From positions 1 to 64,000 of the forward strand of contig ARYC01017309.1 in assembly GCA_000711775.1 (NCBI GenBank): a stretch of DNA of 64,000 bases. Direction: 5' to 3'. This DNA is from Oxytricha trifallax (lineage: Eukaryota > Ciliophora > Spirotrichea > Sporadotrichida > Oxytrichidae). Every line of letters starts with the position of its first letter. Position 1 is the stretch's first letter. Under the pieces are notes generated by a model that saw nothing but the letters and a program-made list of their open reading frames with translations, did no database searches and was not told where the DNA came from. Of the stretch, positions 10,501 through 22,044 are shown one piece after another. The position numbers were made by a program, and so were the translations under genes.

Positions 10501-13500
10501 AGCAAAGATTTGAACATGAAACCTTTCAATTAGAAATGAATACCCTAATTTAATATTTGACAAGAATAGTAGCTATGATAAACATAGAAACTTTAAAGAT
10601 AGATAAATAAGTAGGATATTTAGATAAGTTTGCTGAGCAAGTAATAAACTCAAAAGTTTAAAAATCATGAGTGAACATTAGATGCGGAATTAAGTATAGA
10701 TAGTAATTGAAGTTATAAGGCATTAATTCTTGTATAACTGAAATGACTAAAGTTCAAAAATTACAAATCAAGCTGAGAAAGATGCAAGATATGAGAATTA
10801 AGTTCTTATATAAGAAAAATTTTAATGATTAAAGATATTGATTGTAATTTACTAGATGCAGAAAGTATTATTTTTATTCTGTTTGATCAATGGAAAAATT
10901 AGAGAGAAAAGATGAAAAATTAATATTTATTTGATATTTTAATTAATTTTATCAATTTACAAATTTTTCCTCGATTTTGATAAATCATAAACTAAGATTT
11001 ACAGGACACCAAGAATCAAATTAGCATATTGAACAAGAAATGTCAGCACTAATTGCTTTTATCACAAATCTACAATAAAATCATGTTGGTACACTTGAAC
11101 CCATTCACTAGTCAAATTTAGCTGTATGAGATAGACCCTGGATTCAATTACAAGTATCATTATCTGATAAATTTCATGCCTGGCAGTTTGATTTTGTAAA
11201 CTAATATATATATATGAAATTAAGTGACTTATTCCCAATCTTATAATGTAAATAGGTTTGTTTTTATACTCCAAATTAGATTTATAATTAATTCTGGATT
11301 TAGATGCAAATAGTAGACAGCTTATTGGTGCTTCACAACATTGATGATAAATCTTCACAAGTTTATGACATGAAATTGAATGACTATCACGTTCCCTTGC
11401 TTAATGACAATTTAGAAGTTAACACTAGACCGGCCAGGAAAGGCTTCTACCTCACTGATATGATTTGAATATATTCGAAAAAATATTTAAACTAAAAATG
11501 AAAATTGCTCCTTTTATAAATAATAAATGGAAATGATTTATGCAGAGGAAAGAATGCAATACGATGAGACAGTGCGTCCATTTAACAGAGACTCAGAAAA
11601 TCTGGAGTATCCCCATCCACAACACCAAAATGAAGCTGCCTAATCAATCACCGGAAATAAGAACCACAATTCATCTCACACGCCAATGCGCACAAACAGC
11701 ATGAGCAGCGCTTTGATGAGTGATGCCCCTGGGATCATGCAGTCTAAGGAATACATAGAGTTCAATTTGCAGTTGCAATACACAGGTAGTGACGATGAAA
11801 ACCCTGTTAAGGTGTTCCTGGATATCCCAGTTGATGAGAGCTAGGCTTAACAGGAGCGGGAGTTACAACATGAAGAGGAGGATCACAGCAGCTAGAGTAG
11901 CAAGAGAAGTGGAGATAGTGATTAGAAGAGGCACAATAATGATGAGGGGGATAAGAGAGAGTTTGATATATACGAAGAGGGTATTGTATTTGTGGACCCA
12001 CTCATCATCATAGATCCTAAGAATCATTCATGCTTCAGTCTTTTACTATAAATCAATATAAAATTTAGTAAGATAGAGGATATTAAATTACAAAATATCA
12101 TATATCACCTTAAACTATAACAGACAAAAATTATAGATGTGGTATTTATTGTTTAATTTAGTCTTAAAATGTAGTTAACTAGGATGGTGAGGCAAGGCCC
12201 TGATTAATGCAGAATAGTGCTCTCACTCCTAAACAGATCAAGAAACAGGAATATATTCCTGAGACACTTCAGAGATATGATGGTCAAATAGCAGGTAAAT
12301 CTCATTGAAATTTCTAAGATATTCATGCGGATTAATAGTGATGATTCTTATATACATTTTATGCTAAAAATTTTGACAAAAGATTATCAGAAATTTATCA
12401 GAAATTAATGCATGAAATTAATGTATAAAATTACGTGGGGAGTTTTTGGTAAAATTAATAAAAGTATGAATAATAATAGTGTGTATAAGTAAGCGTCAAT
12501 AGAGAGACAGTCTATTAAGAAAAAAGCAGCTTCAAATTTGAAATAACTTATTAATAGTGACAACCCATTGATGCACGGTCATCATACTGATTTACTGCTT
12601 GTACAGTAATAAAGACTTGGCAGATTAAGAGCTAATACTTCATCATAAATAATAAATTAATTTATTTGTATTATATAAATATTATTTAAATATTATATAA
12701 AATTTACTTGATTGTAGCTATTAAATATAATCACAGATAGAATTCCTAAAATAATAATAATTATATAATATAAACATCATTGACGAATACTCAATTAAAC
12801 GGGTTACTAGTGGAGCACTCGCCCTCAAACCGAGTGCTGAGTGGAGAAGCAATAATCTTTCAAAATGAAATGCTGGATATTTTCAAAGATTTAATTAATA
12901 ATTCCACGCACCCCATTTTCAGCAATGACCACTCCAGATTTAATCAGAGCCAATCAAACCAAAAAATTCATAAGGATATTGCTATATATTAATATAGAAT
13001 TTAATAGTTAAACACCTTATATTATTTATAATGTAAGATAAGGAGTTAAATTAGTTAGAAATATTTATATAATAGTGTGAGATAAATCAAGCCGAGGTTT
13101 GTAGTTTCGATTATATTGGAGTTTTTGAGAACGCTACTAGAGAATTAAATCCCTCAACAACCATCTCAGCAACATTTAAATATTTGTATATGATATTTTT
13201 AAATAATTTTATTTATGTCTTTAATTTCAAAAGGATTCATTGAATATATATATTTTATACATTTACTGGTGAGATACATCTTGGCAACCCAAGACTACCA
13301 AAATTTACACTGCCTACTTTAATATCACGTTTTAGCTGACTCTCTAGAACTTGGAAGAATTTACCTTATTTTGTTCCCTTTAAATATGATTTTAGTAAAT
13401 TTTTAAAGGATTATTAATTAAAATTTATCAAAGAATTCTTGTGAACATAGGAAGCACTCAGAAACATCTCTATAGAAGTGGAGGCACTATTAGCAACAAC

Positions 13501-14453
13501 ACCTCAGTGAAAACAAATGAAAATTAGACGCCAAACTCAGTGCAATCTCAGCCTAGCCCAGCCACTGAGAGGCAAATAAATCAGAATATTAATAATATAA
13601 TACGGACCAGTGCTAATAACAGCAGACATAATAGCTAGGTTAGGAGAGAGAGAAAGTCTTAATAGTAAGAATAGCATTTAAATAATAAATTTCATAAAAT
13701 TCAATGTTAAAAAGTATGCAATTCATGTAATAGTAAATTTATATAAGATGGATAGTTATTTAATAGCAGTAGCAATAAGAGCAGTAGTGAAAATACAAAT
13801 TCAATAGATAACTATAATGCAAATGGAAGCAGCTAGGTAAGTAATGGACTGGGCAGCTCTGCTTCTCAAAATGGAATAATTAAAATCACTCTACACTACC
13901 CACCAGCTTTCCAGTTAGGATTAGACATGCTCAAGAAGCTCAAAAGTTACCCCAAAAACTATATTTATTATAATTCTTAGTTATTTCAGACAACTTTTTT
14001 TTCACAGTTGACATAGAAATACCCTAATTAACTATCCTTTTTTTAATGTTTAAATGAAAGTTACGAAGACATATCCCTAGCATTACTGAACGAGAATCAA
14101 ATTTAGAGAGCCCTAGACATTTTACAGGAGACAGTGGGCTCCTCGACTCAAACTGGCTTGAAATTCTCAACTTTCATGAAATAAGTTCAGAGACTGGTTA
14201 GAGACGGCCAATACGCCAAAGCTGACATAATTAAACTTAGATTGCTAGAGATGAAAAGAGTAAGCTATTAATATTGAATAATTATTCACATCATTCACTT
14301 AAAAGAAAGGACATTGAATTCAATAGAATTGTATTATATATATTTATTTCACTATTTATTATGAATCTTTTATTAAAATATGTTTTATAGTTGGATGAAT
14401 TGAGAAGTAAGAGTGAGAGAGACTATAAGAAGATTTTTGTCAGTGAGGATTGA
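7600..14453 (+). CDS. RMC1: RMC1/Mic1 homologue (MON1-CCZ1 regulator), many IESs
   Basis: Start is MDLFVKSRGPLALAHFLQPW at 7600; stop TGA is at 14451-14453. Joined MDSs follow the RMC1 (C18orf8/Mic1) protein end to end. The N-terminal beta-propeller part includes YEPMSNVVLICDNKG and VDSLLVLHNIDDKSSQVYDM. The C-terminal Mic1 helical domain includes DIAILEFLRTLLENQIP, LLQYHVLADSLELGS, YPPAFQLGLDMLKKLKSY and EDISLALLNENQIQRAL. In other eukaryotes RMC1 works with the MON1-CCZ1 Rab7 exchange factor in late endosome/lysosome traffic. Nine pointer joins resolve in frame; others are placed approximately (near 8640-8715, 11200-11290, 12300-12470). A Ser/Asn-rich insert (13500-13860) is unusual for the family. 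The gene is non-scrambled. Confidence 0.85.
7807..7981. other. IES, pointer ATCTA (175 bp)
   Basis: Repeats at 7807-7811 and 7982-7986. Removal joins HLTTI to YACCVHPEKTCISL in frame within the RMC1 homologue; the joined text follows the family. Confidence 0.75.
8231..8334. other. IES, pointer ATACAAATT (104 bp)
   Basis: A 9-bp direct repeat at 8231-8239 and 8335-8343. Removal joins KVVKSIQI to QISGEPHFLYEP in frame. Confidence 0.85.
9360..10345. repeat. cluster of ACATAAATA motifs, both orientations
   Basis: The motif ACATAAATA, its shorter form CATAAAT and the reverse TATTTATGT recur about ten times (near 9368, 9502, 9674, 9790, 9870, 10011, 10160, 10175, 10312, 10338). One is a perfect palindrome (ACATAAATATTTATGT near 9368). 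They stand in otherwise non-coding AT-rich DNA. Confidence 0.6.
10212..10320. repeat. tandem pair of GC-rich palindromes
   Basis: Two similar units of about 40 bp start at 10212 and 10278. Each runs TGGCGCA...CTGAC...TTAGCGCCAACTGACA, so it is an imperfect inverted repeat (TGGCGC/GCGCCA). They stand out in the AT-rich IES. Confidence 0.65.
11460..11532. other. IES, pointer ATGATTT (73 bp)
   Basis: Repeats at 11460-11466 and 11533-11539. Removal joins FYLTDMI to YAEERMQYDE and avoids the TGA that follows the first pointer. Confidence 0.85.
12062..12154. other. IES, pointer AATTTAGT (93 bp)
   Basis: Repeats at 12062-12069 and 12155-12162. Removal joins LLLQINIKFS to LKMQLTRMVRQGP in frame, leading into the conserved LLNRSRNRNIFLRHFRDM segment. 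Confidence 0.75.
12641..12774. other. IES, pointer CATCAT (134 bp)
   Basis: Repeats at 12641-12646 and 12775-12780. Removal joins RANTS to SLTNTQLNGLLVEHS in frame. Confidence 0.75.
12983..13111. other. IES, pointer TATAT (129 bp)
   Basis: Repeats at 12983-12987 and 13112-13116. Removal gives IHKDIAILEFLRTLLENQ, which follows the conserved Mic1-domain start. Confidence 0.75.
13172..13258. other. IES, pointer ACATTTA (87 bp)
   Basis: Repeats at 13172-13178 and 13259-13265. Removal joins QQPSQQHL to LVRYILATQDYQNL in frame. Confidence 0.8.
13353..13449. other. IES, pointer GGAAG (97 bp)
   Basis: Repeats at 13353-13357 and 13450-13454. Removal joins HVLADSLELG to STQKHLYRSGG in frame. Confidence 0.75.
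13943..14056. other. IES, pointer AAAGTTAC (114 bp)
   Basis: Repeats at 13943-13950 and 14057-14064. Removal gives LDMLKKLKSYEDISLALL, matching the family without a gap. Confidence 0.85.
14260..14390 (+). other. spliceosomal intron, 131 nt
   Basis: It begins GTAAGC and ends TTTTATAG. Removal joins RLLEMKR to LDELRSKSERDY and reaches TGA 20 codons later. No frame-consistent pointer repeat was found. The length would also allow an IES inside the intron. Confidence 0.6.
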
Positions 14454-15799
14454 TAGAACTTTGCATAGTTTTATAAAAATTTAAATCAAATGATAGGGAT
14501 AATTATTACATATTGAGAATGTTTAGTTTTAATTTCTGTTAAATCAATTTTCTATTAATACAATCCTTTGATTTTAAAACAAAATATTACATTTCTCATT
14601 GATATGCTTTATAGTAGATAGGATAGAGATGATTTATATTAAATATTGAAATACAATTATTTACATATAGCTTTGCTTTTTTATATTGTATGAGACTTTA
14701 TAATATTTATAAATGGATTTACTTGACCACATTATCAATATAATTACAATTTTAATTTTTTGAACCTTATATTTATTTTAGTTTTATAATCTATTAATTT
14801 CAGTTTGGATATATGACAAAAGAAAGATTTTATTTCTATATAAAATTTAATTAATTTTTTATTTTCACATTGCCATAGGCACAGTTATTTTCATAAATAA
14901 TATACGATCTTACATCAATCACAAGTTTCAATATATTACTAAAAATTTTTATATATTTTGAGGAAAATTTTTGAATATTACTATTTATTATATTTTAAAT
15001 GTTTCTTATAATTTCAGATATAAACTCTATTTTACTAAGGAAACTAAGTTAATTAAATTTAATATAAATATAATTTATTTATATAATATTTAGTCATAAA
15101 TTTATTATATATATATATATATATATATATACAAATCAGATTAAAATTTATAAAAATTTCATATTATAAATTTATAATTGAAAAAGAAATCATTTATTTC
15201 GTATAATACTCTTCAAAAAGAGTTGATTAAGGATTAATCAATGAAAAAATCAAGAAGAGGAAATTTTCTATAGGATAAAATACTTTTTATTATTATAATT
15301 TTTTTTATGGCGCAATGTTATTAATAATTTTTTTCAGTAAAAACTTAGAATTTTTAATCACCTATTAAAATAATTTAATATCCAATCTATTATTTTTTGA
15401 AAGATTTTGAATATCTCAATAAAATCACATTATTTAATTGAATTATTTTATAATAAAAAACGAATGTACTAATTCAAATAATATCCAATATTAATTAATT
15501 TATAAGTAGGTTAAGGAAGGTGCTGGGCTAGCCTATAACTCTTATTTATAAGTTTATTTTTTATGTGAAATATGCAATTGATTCATTGATAGTAGAATTT
15601 ATATTTTAAGTCATTTTTAAGCTTGAATTCATACTAAAAATATATAACATATAAAAGCATTATATATTCATATAATTAGTAAAGTATATTACTATTAAAA
15701 TGCAATATATTATACTACTAGACAAGTACTTTAAATAAAATGTTTAAGTTTTAATTATCAACTTAAGAATGGGATAATTATATAAAAATATATGAAAAG
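14454..15799. other. AT-rich convergent intergenic DNA
   Basis: This lies between the 3' ends of the RMC1 homologue and the next minus-strand gene. It is extremely AT-rich and includes a (TA)n tract near 15100-15132. I see no supported gene. Confidence 0.5.
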
Positions 15800-18700
15800 T
15801 ATATCCTAAAACTCCATAAATATTAGTTTTCACTCTATGAGTGATTTTAAATTCGATTGCAAACAGTTTCAATGTCTGCCTCTAGCAAATCTATTGAAAG
15901 TTTTCAGGTCATGTATAAATAAAATAAAAAGATATAGATTTTATTTATCCGTATTGATTTTTATCAATTAATAGAAAAAATTTACTTTTTTCAATTATTT
16001 TATTGAGATATATGCTGATTTTTACATCATGATATATAAATTCACTTTAATGTTAAAAATTGTTGTATTTAATTTATAAAATTACCATTTAAACCATTTT
16101 ATAATACATATATACAAGGTCGTTTGTGTGGCATTCATAGTATCGATTTAGGTGCTCATAGTGCTCAATTAAGCGCTTATTAACATTTCTAGAGTCTTCG
16201 TTTATCTCACTTTATAAATAATAATTTACATTATTGATCCATATCTGAATTAATTTTAAATTTTGTAGATAATTTATTATAATTACTTTCTCTAAGCTCA
16301 GATTCATCTGCGGATAATCTAAAATTAATATTGTAAAATTTTTTGCTTATTTTTATAAACTTAGCCTAGACTGCATTTTTCTATCATTAGCTTAATTTAA
16401 ACATTCATAAAAATTAAACATCAAATTTACGACTATATTCTATTTTACTATAACTAATAAGCAAAGACATCCTTAGACTGTCTCTAGATCACGCTACGAC
16501 TTCCTTTGTTGTTTTCACTATTCAATTGCAGCTTATTCCCACTACTGCCACTTCCTTCATTGTTGCTACCACTATTTACATTGCTATTGCTGTTCACTTT
16601 ACTCTGACTTAAATTTACCTTCTATTAATTTAAGATTATTTCAGTATTAAAAAACACCCTTACCCTCCATAAAAAATGACGTAATTATTATACATATAAT
16701 TCCATAACATCCGACCCTTATATCACACACCATATTTATATATTGAAACTTATGTTGAGATTATTGCTATTATTAGAAACAGCCTGGAGTAAAAAAGGCG
16801 GCGAGATCTGCCTGGAAAATTAATTGGGTTGCAGACTGTCTCTCTGATTAGCAAATTCTCTTAAATTTGAATCGTTTATTGAGTATTTACTGTTTAATTG
16901 CAGTTTTGACTCTTCGTTTATGTTCAAGTTGCTTCGACCCTGCATGTAATGATTGAGTAATATTTATTTGATTGTTAAAAGTCCAAAAAATAGAATTTTA
17001 AAAGTAATGGGATATTAATTAAAATAAATTGGCTTTATTCAAATATATGTCTAAATGATAGTTACTGTGTAGATTACTATGTAAATTACTGCTGTTATTT
17101 CCACTGCTATTTTTCCCAAGTTAATTCTTAACTTCATTACTATTATATATATAAATGTAACTAATGATAACAAATTAATTTGTTTATTACTGCTGCTGTC
17201 TCTGCTTAGTTTTTTATTTTCTTTTGAGTCTTTCTTAACGGCATCTATTATTTCATTATCGCTAAAATCCTCTTAAATTCTCTTGTCCTTTGATTAAATT
17301 TACTCAATGAACAATTTTTTTAAGAAAAAGTACTTTTTATAATAGGATTGATTTGAGTCTAAGAATTAAGAAAAATATATAGAAAACTTGAATATAAAGA
17401 TGAAAATTAATAATTTTATTAAGTGTAGGAGTTCCTTATAAAGAAAAGGTATATCAGGACAGCTTAAAAAAAACTAATCACTTAACATTCATTATAGATT
17501 TCATCATTTTAGACCATACTTTTCTATCGGGTTTAGTTTTCTCTCTTCATTCGAGTGCCGCTGTGTCTCGAGAAAAATTACTATCTGATAATATTTTTGT
17601 TTATAAAATATAGTTTTTTTTAAAAATTACAAATTTTCATGAGAGACCAGCATTCCAAAGACACTAAATAACGATTCCATTTCCATTCAGAATTAATCTA
17701 TTTTTATTAACATCCAATTATTAATTATGAATGCTTTATTCCATATCTGTGATATTATGTCTATTACTTCTGTTTTGAACATATTCCAGTTCATTTTAGT
17801 TATCTGTAATATCTGTTCATTAATTAATTCTATTTTTATAGATTATTATAAATCCCCAGGAAATCGTAAATAATGGATATTTGAGAAATTCTTATACTAA
17901 TTATCTAATTTACAATTGTAATATCAGGGTTCGAGACAGACTAGACACTGTCCTCTTCCTTAATTTCTTCCTAAATCTACATACCTATGTTCTAACTAAT
18001 TCCCATAATCATTCGACTGCTCTACTTCTGCAAATCTAGTTAATTAATTTATATAAAACGCTGTTTACAGAATATCCTGATACAATTTATATGATAAAAT
18101 CCTATTGACCATGCAAGTAGTTGAGCTTCTTTCCACTAATCTTAGCGATGAGGCTGCTACTGCCTCCTGCCCCCAATTGACCCTGTGGTCTGCCCAGAAC
18201 AGCTCGGTTGTAAGGCACGGCGTTACTTAAAATTGGAGGAGTTCCCTGAAATTTATCTAAATATTTCCCTGAATCACTGCTTAACTTAGTTAGTTAGTTT
18301 TTAGCATTGAAATTATATCAGGAGATACAAAATTAATCCAGTAGGATAATTCAAACTTAATTTATATCAGAGACTATGTTTCAAACCGGATCTCAACATG
18401 CATGTTGGTATACAAATAACTGCTTTAAATACGGAGATCCCCAAATTTTCTTGATTTTAACTCTGCATCTTTTAGATTGTTAATTTAAATATAATTTAAT
18501 TAACAATTGAAATAAAGCATAATTTAAATTACTAGAATCTTTTATTTTAAATTTTTTAATATAAGCTACAAATTTAATATGGAGACTTTAATCATTTTAA
18601 CCTCTAATTAACATTAGCTTTACAATTTTATATTATTATATAAATCCTTTATTTTAGCAGTTTTTTTTACAATAGTTAAAAAGTAGTTATAAATAAATAG

Positions 18701-21700
18701 TGATCAAAATTGTATATCAAATTGATACAAAATTTAACTTTTATTATATAAAAAGCTTTTAGCTAAATATTGTTCATTGAAAAGCCGAAATAATAATTTA
18801 TATTCCAATATAAAAGAAAATATATTAACTATTTTTAACAGATCATTAATGTAAATATACTGTACAATAATTTATATTTAAGATATTCTTATCAAATAGT
18901 GATTAAATTATTTTCAATCATAATATAGTTCCTTTGCATAATTACACAAATATAAAGGAAAAGATTATTCTTGTAATATTATATTTATAATGTGAAGTTT
19001 TAAATTTTTGAAAATGCAATTAGCAGCATTCTTCTAAAATTAATCAATGGAGTAATTTAATTTTATAACCATTTTTTTACTTCCTTTTTAAATGTTTTTT
19101 TAATATTTATAGTGATTATTTTATTAAAACTAAAGAAATTTCTATCTAGTTAAATCAATCTTTAAATCGAATTTTATAATAAAAAATACAAAAATTTAAA
19201 ATTTAAATTAATGAAGAGGGGCATTTTATTTTAATGATATAAAATCAAGATCCTTTATAATTATTATTTTATACTATGGCAATATGTTAAAATTAATTAT
19301 ATTTTTTTTATTTTGGATAATCAAAAATATTATTCATTCTATATATTAAATAGCCCGTATTTATTAATATTATATAAATTACTACATTTTATTATAATAT
19401 TAAGTGAGTATTATTATATAAGCTTATTAGAAATTTATATTGGAGCTTAAGCCACCAACAGATAGGTATTAGATTTTTACTTCATTCTTTAGACTTTCGA
19501 CACCGTCAGTATACCCTCCTCTGAAGGTAAGAAGAGGCCAAATCGGGCATCAGGCTCACGCTAACATGCCACCACAAAAGATGCAAGGGAAACACTCCGG
19601 AACCCTCTGTGAGGTCTAACAATCTTGCGCGTTACTCAATTAATTCCTCCCTTATATTAAGCGAGTATAATTAAAATGTGGAGACTGTTAAAAATTAATT
19701 AAAAAAAGAGATTAAATCGAATTATTTTCATAAAATCTACATGAGTTAAGATGTAACAGTCGCTAATTTTAATTAAGTTTGAGTAAATGCTTATTTAACT
19801 TTAATTAATTAATCAATAATCTAAAAAGGGAATTTTTTTTCTTCAGCTTTTCTGATTCATTTTTATTTTAGGGCATCGATTTAGTTGTTACTGTAGTGAT
19901 CTTTATGTTTTTTCATAAATTATTATTCTAAGATATCTTCAGGGTATCTTCCTCAAAAATAAAATATTGTGGAAGTGTGGAGTTTAACAACAACAATAAC
20001 AGTAGCAATAGCATTTACAGTAAATATTTCAAAATCAACCATCATTATCATTCTTGGATTTTTCTAGAAATCTAGTTTTTCTTAAATTCATAGTTTTAAG
20101 ACCTAATATTAAATATGATGATGAAGATGATTTTGATGAAAACAATGAAAAAATAATTGATGTAAAATTTCGCAATTATGTCGAATTTCACCAGAATGAT
20201 AATGATGGTTGATTTTGAAATATTTACTGTAAATGCTATTGCTACTGTTATTGTTGTTGTTAAACTCCACACTTCCACAATATTTTATTTTTGAGGAAGA
20301 TACCCTGAAGATATCTTAGAATAATAATTTATGAAAAAACATAAAGATCACTACAGTAACAACTAAATCGATGCCCTAAAATAAAAATGAATCAGAAAAG
20401 CTGAAGAAAAAAAATTCCCTTTTTAGATTATTGATTAATTAATTAAAGTTAAATAAGCATTTACTCAAACTTAATTAAAATTAGCGACTGTTACATCTTA
20501 ACTCATGTAGATTTTATGAAAATAATTCGATTTAATCTCTTTTTTTAATTAATTTTTAACAGTCTCCACATTTTAATTATTTTCGCTTAATAATCGATTC
20601 CTTACAAAAACTTTTATTTCTAAAATTGAATGCTAAGATTTTCCCCCCTCATCCTATATATTTAGACAATTTTTATTCTCTCAAACAAAAATAAGACTAT
20701 TATAAATTTTCACTTTTAAAAATAATGATACCTTTTTTATGTACCAATATACAAACTCAATCGATAATGATGAACTAATAGTCGTATATTATTAATATTC
20801 GTTTGTAAACTGATTTTAATAAAAAAATATATAAATCCTCCACAAAAATAAATATAAAAATTAATAATTAGAATGAAAATGTCACCCTAAATATATAAAA
20901 TAAATTAATGATTTTTTTATGTTAGATTGTGTTAGAATAGATTTATCTAAAGATTACTCTATCCTGGTTATTGTTATTAAATCTGTTAATTATTTCTAAT
21001 AAATTATATTTACTCATGTTTTTTAAAAAAGGATATATATTAAAAATAATATTAAAAGAGTAAATTAAATGAAAATGTTTTAGATTATGTATTAATTAGT
21101 GAGTTTTTATTAATATAATGTAGAATATAAATAAATGTAATTAAATTGATGTCTTCAATTGAACTATATTATATGTTAAAGTTCAAATATTTTCGAAATT
21201 TTTATAGTTATAATCAAAATAAATATTCAAATATGTTGAGTTATTTATTGATTTTAAGAACTCTATTTTTAAATATACAATTTCGATTTATTATTGACAA
21301 TAATATTGTAGGAATACATTCAAAATTGGGAAAATAAAATTAATTAAATTAAATTTAAATCAAAATGGTGGCAGTTAAAGTTGGCCAATTTAAACGATCT
21401 TGGGCCCATTTGATAGAGAATTATAAATTAGCTAGACATTACTATTAATTGTACTATTTCATCACATCCAAAGAGCGAGATTACTCCACTTTAATTAAAT
21501 ACCTCTAAATTCATATACCATAACATTAAAGTGGAGTTATCTCGGTCTTGGGATGTGATGAAATGCTAAAATTAATAGTAATTTCTAGCTAATTTTGAAT
21601 TCTCTATCGAATGGGCCCAAGATCGTTTAAATTGGCCAACTTTAACTGCCACTATTTTGATTTAAATGAAATTTAATTAATTTTAATTTCTCAATTTTAA

Positions 21701-21888
21701 ATGTATTCCTACAATATTAATAACTTTAATTTATAATTTCCAAGATCCATGTTGCTCATGGAGGTGCCTGAAAACCCAAAACTATTGAATCCCGGTACAC
21801 CGCAACTTTCAAAATTAGGATAAAAGTTTAGTGCGTTATTTGGATTACTTGCAGATTTTAAATTCATGTTTGAATTTTTGGGTATCAT
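15800..21888 (-). CDS. Ser/Asn-rich multi-MDS protein, function unknown
   Basis: The first MDS starts at ATG 21888 (MIPKNSNMNLKSASNPNNAL) and runs to about 21735. Further minus-strand coding islands lie near 18400-18460, 18110-18320 (NAVPYNRAVLGRPQGQLGAG), 17880-18010, 17640-17690, 17480-17570, 17210-17320 (DFSDNEIIDAVKKDSKENKK), 17045-17150, 16770-16950, 16440-16620, 16290-16370 and 16130-16200 (RNVNKRLIEHYEHLNRYYE). The last is near 15830-15900 (KLSIDLLEADIETVCNR). Composition is Ser/Asn/Gln-rich with a helical C-terminus; no family was recognised. Joins were not resolved one by one and it may be more than one gene. Two foldback elements sit inside it. Confidence 0.5.
18490..19420. other. 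AT-rich germline-limited spacer
   Basis: This is about 0.9 kb of very AT-rich DNA between coding islands of the Ser/Asn-rich gene. No open segment of MDS character was seen, so it is probably IES. Confidence 0.4.
19430..19640 (-). CDS. GC-richer coding island, probable MDS
   Basis: About 200 bp near 45-50% GC stand out from surroundings near 20%. On the minus strand one frame reads REPDARFGLFLPSEEGILTV and on to QAPIQISNK. A second minus frame gives CFPCIFCGGML, a CxxC-like pattern. The plus strand is also open, ending NPL-TGA at 19610-19612. Because every neighbouring coding island is on the minus strand, I prefer minus and place it in the Ser/Asn-rich gene, but the strand is not proven. 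Confidence 0.45.
19657..20590. mobile_element. foldback element with 0.4-kb arms
   Basis: Two near-identical arms (19657-about 20055 and about 20193-20590) are inverted copies, starting TTAAGCGA...AATTAAAATGTGGAGACTG. TA flanks both ends, which would fit a Tc1/mariner-type TA target. The 137-bp loop holds a short acidic open segment (see separate entry). The near-identity of the arms implies recent formation or gene-conversion upkeep. It lies within the Ser/Asn-rich gene as germline-limited DNA. Confidence 0.8.
20063..20209 (+). CDS. short acidic ORF in foldback loop
   Basis: Centred in the loop is an open frame reading RPNIKYDDEDDFDENNEKII and ending NDNDG-TGA at 20207-20209. It continues upstream in frame through SRNLVFLKFIVL. 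No start codon is certain. It could be a remnant of a transposon gene, a host MDS trapped between the arms, or chance. Confidence 0.3.
20600..21300. other. AT-rich spacer between two foldback elements
   Basis: Very AT-rich DNA inside the Ser/Asn-rich gene. No coding island or repeat was recognised; it is presumably IES. Confidence 0.4.
21301..21719. mobile_element. 419-bp palindromic MITE
   Basis: Arms of about 190 bp are inverted copies (TAATATTGTAGGAATACATT at the left, its complement at the right). The inner arm carries TTGGCCAATTTAAACGATC and ATTAAAGTGGAGT. The centre is about 35 bp. No coding capacity. It abuts the first MDS of the Ser/Asn-rich gene. Confidence 0.85.
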
Positions 21889-22044
21889 TATTTATACCTT
21901 TATATAAGAATTTAAAACCTATAATTTAGTAAATATATGAATCAAAACCCCAAAACCCCTTAGTCAGGTTTATAAGTGCTTTGATTTTTAGGGTATAGTT
22001 TCGGTCATATTGGGGTTAGTAGAGAAATTAGGCTAATTTGCAAA

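Larger units (their letters stand above)
9035..11075. other. large (about 2 kb) IES in RMC1 homologue
   Basis: Coding similarity to RMC1 stops near 9030 (NLTFSLLYMKNIYS) and resumes near 11080 (MLVHLNPFTSQIQLYEIDP), matching neighbouring stretches of the protein. The DNA between is AT-rich, has no convincing gene and carries a cluster of ACATAAATA motifs plus two TGGCGC...GCGCCA palindromes. The exact pointers were not resolved. Weak open pieces at 10560-10840 were not accepted as MDSs. Confidence 0.65.

Noticed and set aside
10560-10840. Short open frames (MINIETLKIDKQ, MTKVQKLQIKLRKM) as MDSs
   Set aside because: They do not extend RMC1 similarity and lie inside the long IES; such frames are common with a single stop codon.
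12216-12292. Alternative frame MQNSALTPKQIKKQEY in the RMC1 MDS
   Set aside because: The other frame (VLSLLNRSRNRNIFLRHF) follows the RMC1 family and joins across pointer AATTTAGT.
12780-12992. Standard-code ORFs of 60-130 codons throughout the window as genes
   Set aside because: They are fragments or antisense shadows. With TAA/TAG as Gln and IES removal, longer family-matching proteins appear, such as RMC1 here and ORP at 40453-40773.
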